A stretch of DNA of 20,042 bases. Source: Candidatus Thorarchaeota archaeon (GTDB lineage Archaea; Asgardarchaeota; Thorarchaeia; Thorarchaeales; Thorarchaeaceae). The DNA is taken from assembly GCA_016840825.1 (NCBI GenBank), contig JAEORN010000130.1:1-20042 (forward strand). Direction: 5' to 3'. How positions within the stretch are numbered: position 1 is the first letter of the stretch; the number at the start of each line of letters is the position of its first letter. Positions 7,810 to 15,687 of the stretch are shown in pieces. The translations under genes and the position numbers were made by a program. A model generated the notes under the pieces. It ran no database searches. It was given only the letters and a program-made list of their open reading frames with translations, and was not told where the DNA came from.

Positions 7810-10716
7810 ATGGCAAAACACAATCCAAATCAACTCAAAGGAAGCTCGCTATGGGCACTAACATACGCCCTCACATCGCTGAAAAACTACCCAATTCGTA
7901 ATATGGGTATAGCCCTTGTTCTAGCAATAGGCATCGCGCTCCCAACGACAATATTCGTTTGGACGGATACAGGAACAAAGATGGTGGTCCATGACTACTA
8001 CGATGAGGGTACTTACCAGCTTTCTATATCTCTCAAACCAACTGCATCGTATGACTGGACAATAACACAGGAACTTATCGAAACAGTAGAGGCTCATCCG
8101 TATGTTGAATTTCTGCATCGAGTTGTTTCTACCGTTGGGATACTACAAAATGAAACGCTTCCTGAGTGGCATTCGTATGATATCTATGGCTTCAATTATC
8201 CTCTTGGAATAAAGGATATGAGAACCATCTTCGTAGACAATGATTTGCTGGGGAATTGGACTCGTGATTTTTCCTATGAAGGCAGCTTCAATCTGACTTC
8301 TGGGCAAGTACTCGTTTCACAAGGATTCATAGACTATACATTTGAACTGCATGGAATTGAGCTCGAGATTGGCGATCAATTTGACATTGATATTATTGCA
8401 CATGAACAGAGATACAGCGGTCGAAATGATCTCTCTACACTTCAAGTGATGCCATTCGAGAACTTTACGATCGCTGGAATCTACGAGCTAAATGATGCTA
8501 GCAGTATGATGGCCGAGTCATTTCCGTCCGTTTCTAGAAAGAATTGGGATCCCTTCCAACTCTCAAATGACCTAGTTCTTGGCATCCGAGATTCCGTTAT
8601 GGTGTTGAAAAGCGATATTGGCGATGAGAATATCACAGAAATCGCCACATGGAGCTATTGGAGTCCACCCCTCCTGATACGAACCTCCGAGGAGAATCTT
8701 CTTCGAGATGGAGTTGCAAATATTGCTGATAATCTCATCTCATTCAAATCGCAATTCGAAGAAGCTTTTCCAACATACAATATTGATGGATTAAGCGAGA
8801 TTTGGCAGCTTGAAGCAAAGATCAACACCTATCTTCAAAGCCAAGTTCTCACCGTAATCGCATTCCCTGTGCTGATCATGAGCCTTATGCTTACCGTTTA
8901 TACGTCTGAAACATCTGTATCCCGAAGAAAGGGTGAGATTAGTGCATTACGATCTAAAGGTGCTTCCTTCAATCAAGTATTTGCGACCTTCATGTGGGAA
9001 TCCTTGGTCCTTAGTATGATTGGATTAGGTGTAGGAATTCTGGTCTCGTTTGCGTTGGCACCGCTTGTTGGTTCAACTGTAGGTCTGTTCGCCTTCGACT
9101 TGGATCTTTTCACCAGATACCTTACCAATCTCTCTATACCTCTTCTATCAATCATAATTGCCGCTGTAATCGCGATGTATCTTCCTGCAGCTTACTTACT
9201 ACATGTGGCACGTAGGATCGATGTATCAGAAGTCGGACAGCCAATGACTGATTCGGCAGATGAAGGCGCAGAGATGGGCGGTATCTGGCGCTATGGAATC
9301 GGGCTTGGTGTTGTTCTGGTAATGCTTATCATTCTACCCATAATAATCAGACCAATAGGTTCTACAGCTATCGTTGAGATTTTACTTGCTACTGTTTTCT
9401 TGTTCGTTGCATCCTATCTTGGGTCCCGGACGATGAGATTAGTGACTGCAAAGCTCTCTGGCGAAACGAGTTTCTTATTGGGTGAGAAGGCTCTTTATTT
9501 GAGTCAAAGCCTAAGGAAGCGAAAAGGTCAGTTCATACCTTTACTAGTGATTCTCACATTGACTCTGTCAACAACATCAATGATGCTTGTTCAGACAGCG
9601 AGCTTTGAAGCAACCATGTATAATGAGCTAGGCTATTCCATTGGAGCGGATATGCGGGTTGAGTGTGATCCTAAGCCACTCACCTACAATGTTTCATTGC
9701 TCCAATATCCTGGAGTTATTGATGTGACTCCTGTGTTGGAAACCTGGGCTCAGGTTTCAGGACATAGATTCTTCCTAGAAGGTGTAGATGCTATCACCTA
9801 TTCTCGGATAGGTGCCTTTTCCGAAGCCAGCTTTGTAGGAAATGATTCCTCATCTATGCTTGCTGCTCTCGCTGCTCAGAGAAATGGAATAATCATTAGT
9901 CAATATTATGCTGAATTATGGAATAAGACCGTCGGAGATGGTCTATTGATCTACCTTGGAGGAACAAATACAACTCGTGTTACAACATTCATAGTTGTTG
10001 GTACATTATATAGTGCACCTGGTTTTGGTGTAGCATCTACTGAGGACTTGGCTGGGGCCTCATTTGCCTCGCAGTTTGGTTTTCAGGTTGGTCAAGGTGG
10101 TTTTGCATTAGCGAATCTAGATTTTCTCCAGCAAATATCAGGGATCTCTGACAGCCAGCTGTTCCTTATAGATACCGTATGCTTTTCTGATATGGTTCCT
10201 ATCATCAATGTCCTTGAACAAGAGAAGAACACACACGTGTACACCTTAGATACATTTGATGTGAATAGTCAATCTTCCTCAATACGTCTATTCCTCTCCG
10301 GGATACAAGGTCTAACAACGATTTCATACCTCTTATGTGCAGCAATGGGTCTCATGGCTATAGCACTCTTCCTAGGTTCTGCAGTTCTTGAACGTAAATC
10401 TGAGTATGCTGTATTTCGGGCCCTTGGAGGCACACAAAGGCAAGTAATTTCCATGGTGTTTGGTGAATTCGCAGGTTCTGTGATAGCTGCGATCTCGATT
10501 AGTGTGATTTTGGGTGTCGTCTTTGGATTTGCGATGAGTATCTTGACATTTGGCATCTCGCCATTCTCCCCCGTTCTTCCTGAGATACTAGCATATCCAT
10601 TCTTGATGATGCTTGTTACTATTGCAGCTGAGAGTTCAGTGATGATCGCATCCTGCTACATCCCAGCTAGACGCGCAGGTTCTGTCAACCCAGCAACTGC
10701 GCTTAGGAACTTGTGA
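7810..10716 (+). CDS. FtsX-like ABC transporter permease with two FtsX cores (second of the pair)
   Basis: 968 residues, same layout as the preceding gene: first membrane helix at about 33-53, an extracellular domain, a first FtsX core (ISALRSKGASFNQVF), a central pair of helices, a second extracellular domain, and a C-terminal FtsX core (LERKSEYAVFRALGGT) ending NPATALRNL. Shared blocks with its neighbour include LGIRDSVMVL, the IG-x-DMRV-x-C segment, YSAPGFG followed by EDxxxA, and FGFQxGxxGFA. This indicates an old tandem duplication with considerable divergence. GAGGA overlaps the previous stop and sits about seven bases before the ATG. Either a heterodimer like LolC/LolE or two separate pumps is possible; the flanking of the pair by two different ATPase genes makes both plausible. 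Confidence 0.93.
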   Translation: MAKHNPNQLKGSSLWALTYALTSLKNYPIRNMGIALVLAIGIALPTTIFVWTDTGTKMVVHDYYDEGTYQLSISLKPTASYDWTITQELIETVEAHPYVEFLHRVVSTVGILQNETLPEWHSYDIYGFNYPLGIKDMRTIFVDNDLLGNWTRDFSYEGSFNLTSGQVLVSQGFIDYTFELHGIELEIGDQFDIDIIAHEQRYSGRNDLSTLQVMPFENFTIAGIYELNDASSMMAESFPSVSRKNWDPFQLSNDLVLGIRDSVMVLKSDIGDENITEIATWSYWSPPLLIRTSEENLLRDGVANIADNLISFKSQFEEAFPTYNIDGLSEIWQLEAKINTYLQSQVLTVIAFPVLIMSLMLTVYTSETSVSRRKGEISALRSKGASFNQVFATFMWESLVLSMIGLGVGILVSFALAPLVGSTVGLFAFDLDLFTRYLTNLSIPLLSIIIAAVIAMYLPAAYLLHVARRIDVSEVGQPMTDSADEGAEMGGIWRYGIGLGVVLVMLIILPIIIRPIGSTAIVEILLATVFLFVASYLGSRTMRLVTAKLSGETSFLLGEKALYLSQSLRKRKGQFIPLLVILTLTLSTTSMMLVQTASFEATMYNELGYSIGADMRVECDPKPLTYNVSLLQYPGVIDVTPVLETWAQVSGHRFFLEGVDAITYSRIGAFSEASFVGNDSSSMLAALAAQRNGIIISQYYAELWNKTVGDGLLIYLGGTNTTRVTTFIVVGTLYSAPGFGVASTEDLAGASFASQFGFQVGQGGFALANLDFLQQISGISDSQLFLIDTVCFSDMVPIINVLEQEKNTHVYTLDTFDVNSQSSSIRLFLSGIQGLTTISYLLCAAMGLMAIALFLGSAVLERKSEYAVFRALGGTQRQVISMVFGEFAGSVIAAISISVILGVVFGFAMSILTFGISPFSPVLPEILAYPFLMMLVTIAAESSVMIASCYIPARRAGSVNPATALRNL

Positions 10717-10720
10717 GGTG
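10715..10720 (+). promoter_or_regulatory. Strong ribosome-binding site at the end of the second permease
   Basis: GAGGTG overlaps the TGA stop (10714-10716) and stands six bases before a GTG at 10727. It has no other coding sequence to serve except the 24-codon small ORF, since the next ATPase start is over 80 bases away and in another frame. Confidence 0.5.
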
Positions 10721-10726
10721 CTCATA

Positions 10727-10801
10727 GTGAAAAGAATACCTCTCTATGCGCAGCTCATAACTCTTATTTGCGGCATGAATAGTGTGGAGGATAGTGACTA
10801 A
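10727..10801 (+). CDS. Possible 24-residue small ORF between permease and ATPase
   Basis: GTG-started frame of 24 codons ending in TAA at 10799-10801, one base before the ATG of the next ATPase. The product would begin MKRIPLYAQLITLICG, a basic start followed by a short hydrophobic stretch, and end in an acidic tail. Evidence for translation is the GAGGTG six bases upstream, and the fact that the GGAGG serving the next gene (10786-10790) lies within this frame. It may be a leader peptide whose translation opens the ATPase start, a small membrane peptide, or chance. It resembles no family I recognise. Confidence 0.35.
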   Translation: MKRIPLYAQLITLICGMNSVEDSD

Positions 10802-10802
10802 A

Positions 10803-11819
10803 ATGGTCAGCGCTGAAGAATCCCTGGATCTTTATGGTGGATACCCGGACGATGTGGTCGTTAGTGTAGAGAATGTCTACAAGATCTTCAAGACCAATGA
10901 GTTGGAGGTCGTTGCATTGAGTGGTGTTTCACTTCAGATTCTTGAAGGGAAGATTATGTGTGTCGTTGGCCCTAGTGGATCTGGGAAGACCACACTTACG
11001 AACATAATTGGTGGTATCACAAAAGCAACCGTTGGGAAAGTATACTGGGCAAATCTTCGCTCTGACATCACTAAACTAAGTGAGCGAGTGCTGACCGAGG
11101 CTAGGAGAAGCTTCATTGGTTTTATCTTCCAGGTGAATAACCTACTACCCCATCTTAATGCTTGGCAGAATGTTGAGCTTGCAGCACGAATCGCAGGTGT
11201 ACCTAAGAAGGTCCGACAAGATAGAGTTGACCGTCTGATCAAATTGGTAGGTCTAGAGGAGCGCAAGCGGAATAAGGCCACAACATTGTCTGGTGGTGAG
11301 CGTTCCCGAGTTGCTATTGCCAGCTCTCTCGTGAACCTTATCGATACTGAAGGTAAAGGATTGGTACTCTGCGACGAACCAACTGGCGACTTGGATCCTG
11401 AAACAGCACAAAGGATACTTGAGCTCTTCAAGGAACTCAATGAGACTCTGGGTACATCATTCTTCATCGTCACACACAGCCAACAAGTAGCATCGATGGC
11501 TGATGTGACGGTTGAGATTCGTGATGGTATCGTGTCTGGATTCCACCAAACTGGTATCGACCTAGATGAGCTAGGAGGCACCCGTGTCGTGAAGCTTGAC
11601 AACAATTACAGACTTCCCATGCCCATAGATCTTCTTGAGAAAGCAGGAAATCCATCCGAGTTCAGAATATCATACGAGAACGACCGTTTCATACTAGTCC
11701 CACAACTAGAAGGAGTAGTTGATGAGATGCGCGAACGAAAAGCACGTACCTGTCGCGTCTGTGGCTCAGAGATTGCTCAGGGCAAATTCATATGCTCAAA
11801 TTGTGGTAGCACAGTATAG
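10803..11819 (+). CDS. ABC ATPase fused to an AbrB-like hairpin and a C-terminal zinc ribbon
   Basis: 338 residues from ATG 10803. The nucleotide-binding domain is complete: Walker A GPSGSGKT (56-63), Q-loop FIFQ (107-110), signature LSGGERSRVAIA (162-173), Walker B GLVLCDEP (186-193), H-loop His225. It belongs to the same LolD/MacB branch as the first ATPase but is clearly a different gene. Residues 261-301 (RVVKLDNNYRLPMP...FILVP) resemble an AbrB/SpoVT swapped-hairpin domain, usually DNA-binding or dimerising. Residues 317-334 form a CxxC...CxxC zinc ribbon. Such a tail is not part of ordinary LolD-type ATPases and suggests regulation, dimerisation or nucleic-acid contact. GTG 10782 and GTG 10794 are in-frame alternatives; GGAGG at 10786-10790 fits the ATG better than the GTG at three bases. 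The gene is followed 20 bases later by a membrane hydrolase. Confidence 0.9.
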   Translation: MVSAEESLDLYGGYPDDVVVSVENVYKIFKTNELEVVALSGVSLQILEGKIMCVVGPSGSGKTTLTNIIGGITKATVGKVYWANLRSDITKLSERVLTEARRSFIGFIFQVNNLLPHLNAWQNVELAARIAGVPKKVRQDRVDRLIKLVGLEERKRNKATTLSGGERSRVAIASSLVNLIDTEGKGLVLCDEPTGDLDPETAQRILELFKELNETLGTSFFIVTHSQQVASMADVTVEIRDGIVSGFHQTGIDLDELGGTRVVKLDNNYRLPMPIDLLEKAGNPSEFRISYENDRFILVPQLEGVVDEMRERKARTCRVCGSEIAQGKFICSNCGSTV

Positions 11820-11839
11820 TTACTGTGGTGCCTCATATC

Positions 11840-13675
11840 ATGAATCGGACTCAATCAACTGCACTAGTATTCTCTATCTTTGTCCTAGTTTCCAGTGTTG
11901 GGTCCATCCTCTTCACAATAGCCTTTGATTATCCTCATCAGGTGACTGAAGTCAAGTCTGTGGAGTTCTATGACACTAGCTTCTGGGATTTGTCAGAAGC
12001 ATTGTCAGACCCTCTTGATATTGAGTTAATCGATGAAAGTATCCTCATTACGGAAACCTCCCACGGTTCTATAGAACTCAATACAACTCAATTTACATTT
12101 CTGAGTGAAGTGTATCAAGATGTAGAAATTAGAATAAACTCCTTCATCATACAAAGAACTGATTTGCTTCTAGAAACGCCATCTATCCTGCTACTTCATG
12201 GATACGGAAGTAATGTGCAGGAACTCTTACCTATGATGAGAGAGATTGCAGCTGCTGGTTATATCGTAATGGGGATCGATTCCCCCGGTGCAGGATCTTC
12301 TACCAATTTTCCACAACTGAATCCATACACCTTCTATGATGTATCTAATGGACCTGAATCTGCTCACATATATCATTCAGTGTGGTCTGCTGCTAGAGCA
12401 GTTACGTGTCTTGAGAATCAGCCTCTTGTGAACTCGACAATAGTTGCCGGTGCATCAATGGGTGGAATGGAATCCGTGATCCTTTCCGCAATAGATGAAA
12501 GAGTCGATGGTACTATCTCAATGATTTCTGGTGGGAATCTTTACGAGTCACTGATGGAGGGCTCACTTATCAATAGTCTAATCAATCCTGATTTTGGGAT
12601 TGGATCTGAGGAACTTGATCTTCTTCAAAGATGGTTCGATCCCATCGCCTATTATCGCATACTCACCAAACCCTTGTTCATGATTTTTGGTACCAATGAT
12701 CCATTCTTTGTGGTTTCGTGCTTTATGCAGACAATTGAGGAAATCACAGCGCCTTTGACATTGAGTATCCGTCCAAACTATGGACATGTCGTCGATACTG
12801 GATGGAGTACAGTGATAGAACGATGGTTGGACAATCAATTTCTAGGAGAGGAATCCTATCCGATCATAGTGAATGTGAGTGCTACTGAAACATTGTCTAT
12901 TGCAGGATTGACCCTCAGAGTAAGTGCAACGACTTCAACTCCTTCGGATCTCTATATCTGTTGGCGGACTGCGAATTCCGGCGCAACATGGACTATTACA
13001 CCGATGACCCTAATTGGTGATGAATATGTGGTTGAGATAACCCCTCTTCTTGTAGGGAAGGTCACATATTTTGTCTATGCCGCAGAAGAGAGTACGATGC
13101 TAATGTCATCAAAGATAATGACTGGGAACTCGGGAAGTTTCGTTCTAGGAGTAATCGTTTTACTTTCAGCAATTAGTGTTCTTTACCTCTCAAGATTGAC
13201 CGGCTGGAGAATAACTCGAACAAATATCATCAGAGAATCCCCTATCATGATTGGTGTGCTTATGATTGGACTCGGGCTTATTCTTCCATTCTATGGTATT
13301 GAGGGAAGAGTGGAATTCTCCCTTCTAACCTTTGTAGAGGTCCATGGACAATCAATTGGATTATCTGGGTGGTTTCTCTCCCTTGCTCAATTCATTCTCT
13401 ACTATATCATCGCATCTGCTGCTGTCCGTCATCAATTTGAGTTCAAAGTTGTAGTAGCTGTTTGGTTTCCAATGCTCGTTCTAGTAACAATTGCTCACAT
13501 CTTCTTTGCTGGAGTATTTGCTATCTCAGGAGGCCTGAATTTTGTCTATACTGGCATTGGAGCATTTCTAATGATTTTCGCGGTTCCTGTGATGCTAATC
13601 CTCGAATCATTCCTTAAGAATTCTGATGCGGAAGAGAAGATCATCTCGAAGGTTCTGGAGAATCAAACCGCTTGA
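11840..13675 (+). CDS. Membrane-anchored extracellular alpha/beta hydrolase with a polytopic C-terminal domain
   Basis: 611 residues. An N-terminal helix (7-27) is followed by an alpha/beta-hydrolase domain (about 100-335). This has the oxyanion-type LLLHGYGSN (117-125), the nucleophile elbow GASMGG with Ser206, an acid in FGTND (Asp287), and YGH with His316, giving a full Ser-Asp-His triad. A beta-rich domain (about 342-420) comes next, then five predicted helices (about 434-452, 468-488, 511-529, 537-558, 570-591). The hydrolase and beta domain should face outside. The fold covers peptidases, esterases and acyl-hydrolases, so the substrate is open; lipid, peptide or glycoconjugate are all possible. 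Position at the end of the ABC/FtsX cluster suggests it acts on what that machine handles. ATG 11840 is preferred because GTGGTG lies about nine bases upstream; GTG 11825 is an in-frame alternative. Confidence 0.85.
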   Translation: MNRTQSTALVFSIFVLVSSVGSILFTIAFDYPHQVTEVKSVEFYDTSFWDLSEALSDPLDIELIDESILITETSHGSIELNTTQFTFLSEVYQDVEIRINSFIIQRTDLLLETPSILLLHGYGSNVQELLPMMREIAAAGYIVMGIDSPGAGSSTNFPQLNPYTFYDVSNGPESAHIYHSVWSAARAVTCLENQPLVNSTIVAGASMGGMESVILSAIDERVDGTISMISGGNLYESLMEGSLINSLINPDFGIGSEELDLLQRWFDPIAYYRILTKPLFMIFGTNDPFFVVSCFMQTIEEITAPLTLSIRPNYGHVVDTGWSTVIERWLDNQFLGEESYPIIVNVSATETLSIAGLTLRVSATTSTPSDLYICWRTANSGATWTITPMTLIGDEYVVEITPLLVGKVTYFVYAAEESTMLMSSKIMTGNSGSFVLGVIVLLSAISVLYLSRLTGWRITRTNIIRESPIMIGVLMIGLGLILPFYGIEGRVEFSLLTFVEVHGQSIGLSGWFLSLAQFILYYIIASAAVRHQFEFKVVVAVWFPMLVLVTIAHIFFAGVFAISGGLNFVYTGIGAFLMIFAVPVMLILESFLKNSDAEEKIISKVLENQTA

Positions 13676-14066
13676 ATAATGCCACCATTTCTTCGATACA
13701 TCGCCAATTGCCCATTAGATTCCTAATCCGAAGTCGTAATCCGTCAAGGATTTTGGTTTTGTGATGCTCCAGTCCTTTCTTCAAATAGATCTCTATTTCA
13801 GATCCTTCAGCATCAAAATCAGTCAGTATCAAGACCTCTTTGTCATTTGTAGCTTGCAACGCGATGTGATCAATTAGCTGAGTCCTTGTCATCTTTGATT
13901 GGGTCATAATGATGCTAGCAGTTATCCCTAAGTTACGTAGAATTTGCACATCACGTTTTCCTTCTACAATTATCAGGAGATTTGGGTACTTCTCATCTAG
14001 ACTCTGTAGGAGTTCGATAAGGCTTCGTTCGTTATCTCTCAGGGGCTTATCACTACGATAATCCAA
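13641..14066 (-). CDS. Small Toprim-domain protein
   Basis: 141 residues made almost wholly of a Toprim fold: the Glu motif IIVEGKRD (32-39, Glu35) and LTDFDAEG (81-88, Asp83 and Asp85). These acidic residues bind magnesium in primases, topoisomerases and RNase M5. Stand-alone archaeal proteins of this size (UPF0292-like) are known but poorly characterised; roles in RNA or DNA cleavage are guesses. The TTG start is supported by AGGTG eight bases upstream, which overlaps the stop of the dehydrogenase gene, so the two are coupled. The last 35 bases overlap the 3' end of the convergent hydrolase gene. Confidence 0.85.
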   Translation of the reverse strand: MDYRSDKPLRDNERSLIELLQSLDEKYPNLLIIVEGKRDVQILRNLGITASIIMTQSKMTRTQLIDHIALQATNDKEVLILTDFDAEGSEIEIYLKKGLEHHKTKILDGLRLRIRNLMGNWRCIEEMVALFKRFDSPEPSR

Positions 14067-14077
14067 TCCAATTACAC

Positions 14078-15124
14078 CTAGTTTGGATTTATTGCGACTT
14101 TCATGCTTTCCCCAGAACTCATCATCTTTAAGGCAGTTTCGACATCCCTCAGAGGCATCTCATGTGTAATGAGCACGTCGCCATCCACATCACCAGCAAT
14201 CAGCAACTTCAGTGCCTGCTCGACATGTTTTGGTGTCAGATGAAAGACGCCCTTTATCGTAAGCTGACCGTAATGGAATCGAACCGTGTCTATCTCGAAT
14301 GTTGTCCCTGATGCTGCACCTCCGAAAAGCACTGTTGTCCCTCCATCTCTTGTCATGGCGATAGATTGTTCCCATGTGGAAGGAAGCCCTACAGCTTCAA
14401 TGACTACATCTGCACCGTATCCCTCAGTTTCATCTCTAGCCCGCTCTATTGGATTCTCTTGTGCAGGATTCACGATAATATCTGCTCCTGCCTTCTTTGC
14501 ATAATCTCTCCTGAGTTCTGACAAATCTGAGGCTATCACAGTTGAGGCTCCGTTCTTCTTTGCGAGCATAATGAGCATTTGCCCAATGGGCCCTGCTCCG
14601 ATGATTGCTACTGTATCTCCGAGTTCGATATTCGACTCCTCAATTCCATGTACTACGCATGCTAGTGGTTCAGTAAGAGCAGCATGCTTGAATGAAAGAT
14701 TATCCGGGATTTGATGGGTGTTCCATTTGACCACTGGTGCTGGTACTTTGATATACTCAGCATATGAGCCATTAACAAGCGATGTCTTTAATTGAGCACA
14801 TAGATTGGGTCTGTTTCTCTTACAGAAGAAGCATGTGCCACAAGGAGCGGAGTTTGTGGCTACGATTCGCATTCCTGCTTCGAAGCTATCTACACCTTCT
14901 CCAACCTCTTCCACTGTCCCTGCATATTCATGACCAAAGAGTGTAGGTGCATTTTGGATGAGCACAGGATGACCTCTTTTGTAGGTTTTCACATCTGTAC
15001 CACAAGTCAAAGCAGTCCCTACCTTCACTAGAAGTTCTCCTGGACCTATCTCTGGCACATCTGTTTCCTCATATCTGATATCGCCAACATCATAGAACAT
15101 TGCTGCCATCATTCTTCTGCTCAT
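14078..15124 (-). CDS. Zinc-dependent medium-chain dehydrogenase (alcohol/threonine/sorbitol type)
   Basis: 348 residues, normal family length. Catalytic zinc ligands Cys41 (TCGTD), His65-Glu66 (GHEYAG) and Glu152 (TEPLAC) are present. The structural zinc loop has Cys95, Cys98, Cys101 and Cys109. The Rossmann motif GAGPIG (176-181) and Asp200 at the end of the second strand point to NAD+ rather than NADP+. The family oxidises alcohols or polyols to carbonyls in the cytoplasm; overall it looks closest to the threonine/polyol dehydrogenase group, but the substrate cannot be assigned from motifs. ATG 15124 has GAGGG seven bases upstream. It is followed by the Toprim gene and is divergent from the OsmC-like gene. 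Confidence 0.92.
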   Translation of the reverse strand: MSRRMMAAMFYDVGDIRYEETDVPEIGPGELLVKVGTALTCGTDVKTYKRGHPVLIQNAPTLFGHEYAGTVEEVGEGVDSFEAGMRIVATNSAPCGTCFFCKRNRPNLCAQLKTSLVNGSYAEYIKVPAPVVKWNTHQIPDNLSFKHAALTEPLACVVHGIEESNIELGDTVAIIGAGPIGQMLIMLAKKNGASTVIASDLSELRRDYAKKAGADIIVNPAQENPIERARDETEGYGADVVIEAVGLPSTWEQSIAMTRDGGTTVLFGGAASGTTFEIDTVRFHYGQLTIKGVFHLTPKHVEQALKLLIAGDVDGDVLITHEMPLRDVETALKMMSSGESMKVAINPN

Positions 15125-15234
15125 TGGTCATCCCTCTGAAATGTCATTATCCAATGTATAAATCACTTGCTAACTGTCCCTTGTTCCTACCATAAGGCTT
15201 AATGAAAACCCTGCTTGCGTGACAATGAAGAAAA
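15125..15234. promoter_or_regulatory. Divergent promoter spacer between dehydrogenase and OsmC-like gene
   Basis: 110 bases between two divergent starts. GTATAAAT at 15156-15163 reads as a TATA-like core on both strands: ATTTATAC about 35 bases before the dehydrogenase ATG, and TATAAAT about 75 bases before the OsmC-like ATG. The OsmC-like start itself has no convincing ribosome-binding site. A single box or two overlapping promoters could serve both genes. Confidence 0.35.
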
Positions 15235-15687
15235 ATGAGCATCCGATCGAGATATCCTGAAACGATTCTATATACTGCTAAAGCGGAATGGGACGGAAAG
15301 ACTGGTGGAGTAGCAACAGCTACAGAAGGAAGGACGATAGTCTTCGATACACCAAAAACCTACGGTGGTAACGGGAATGGCGTGTGTCCCGATGAGATGT
15401 TTGTCTCTGCTGTGCTTGGATGCCTGATGAATACGTTCCTCGACTTTCAGCGTAAGACCGATTTGGATGTTGTATCAATTGAATTGAATGGTGAAGCAAC
15501 AGCCAAGTTTGACAGAGAGGGTTATCAAATCGTAGGACTAAAGGTTGGTGGCACTGTAGTGGTCGATTCAGATGACATAGAGTTTGGTGAGCGAGCAGTC
15601 GATATGATGAAGAAATATTGTCATCTGACTCGATCGATAAAGGATTGTATACCCATCGTGTATCATATCGCGATTAAGGGCATCTAG
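15235..15687 (+). CDS. OsmC-like thiol peroxidase-family protein
   Basis: 150 residues, typical of OsmC/Ohr. The family's paired cysteines are visible: Cys63 in SAVLGCLMNTFL and Cys129 in KKYCHLTRS, in the expected spacing, with the conserved CPDE-type loop near 51-54 (usually NPEE). OsmC proteins reduce organic hydroperoxides through these cysteines and form intertwined dimers; many archaeal members are untested. Extra cysteines at 51 and 138 are notable. The gene stands alone on its strand, and its TAG stop overlaps the stop of the convergent Mut7-C gene within the four bases CTAG. Confidence 0.88.
   Translation: MSIRSRYPETILYTAKAEWDGKTGGVATATEGRTIVFDTPKTYGGNGNGVCPDEMFVSAVLGCLMNTFLDFQRKTDLDVVSIELNGEATAKFDREGYQIVGLKVGGTVVVDSDDIEFGERAVDMMKKYCHLTRSIKDCIPIVYHIAIKGI

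Noticed and set aside
10934..11605. Long open frame (223 codons) on the minus strand across the second ATPase
   Set aside because: It is antisense to a gene with intact Walker A, signature and Walker B motifs. Its product is Ser/Arg-rich with no recognisable domain, as expected of an opposite-strand shadow.
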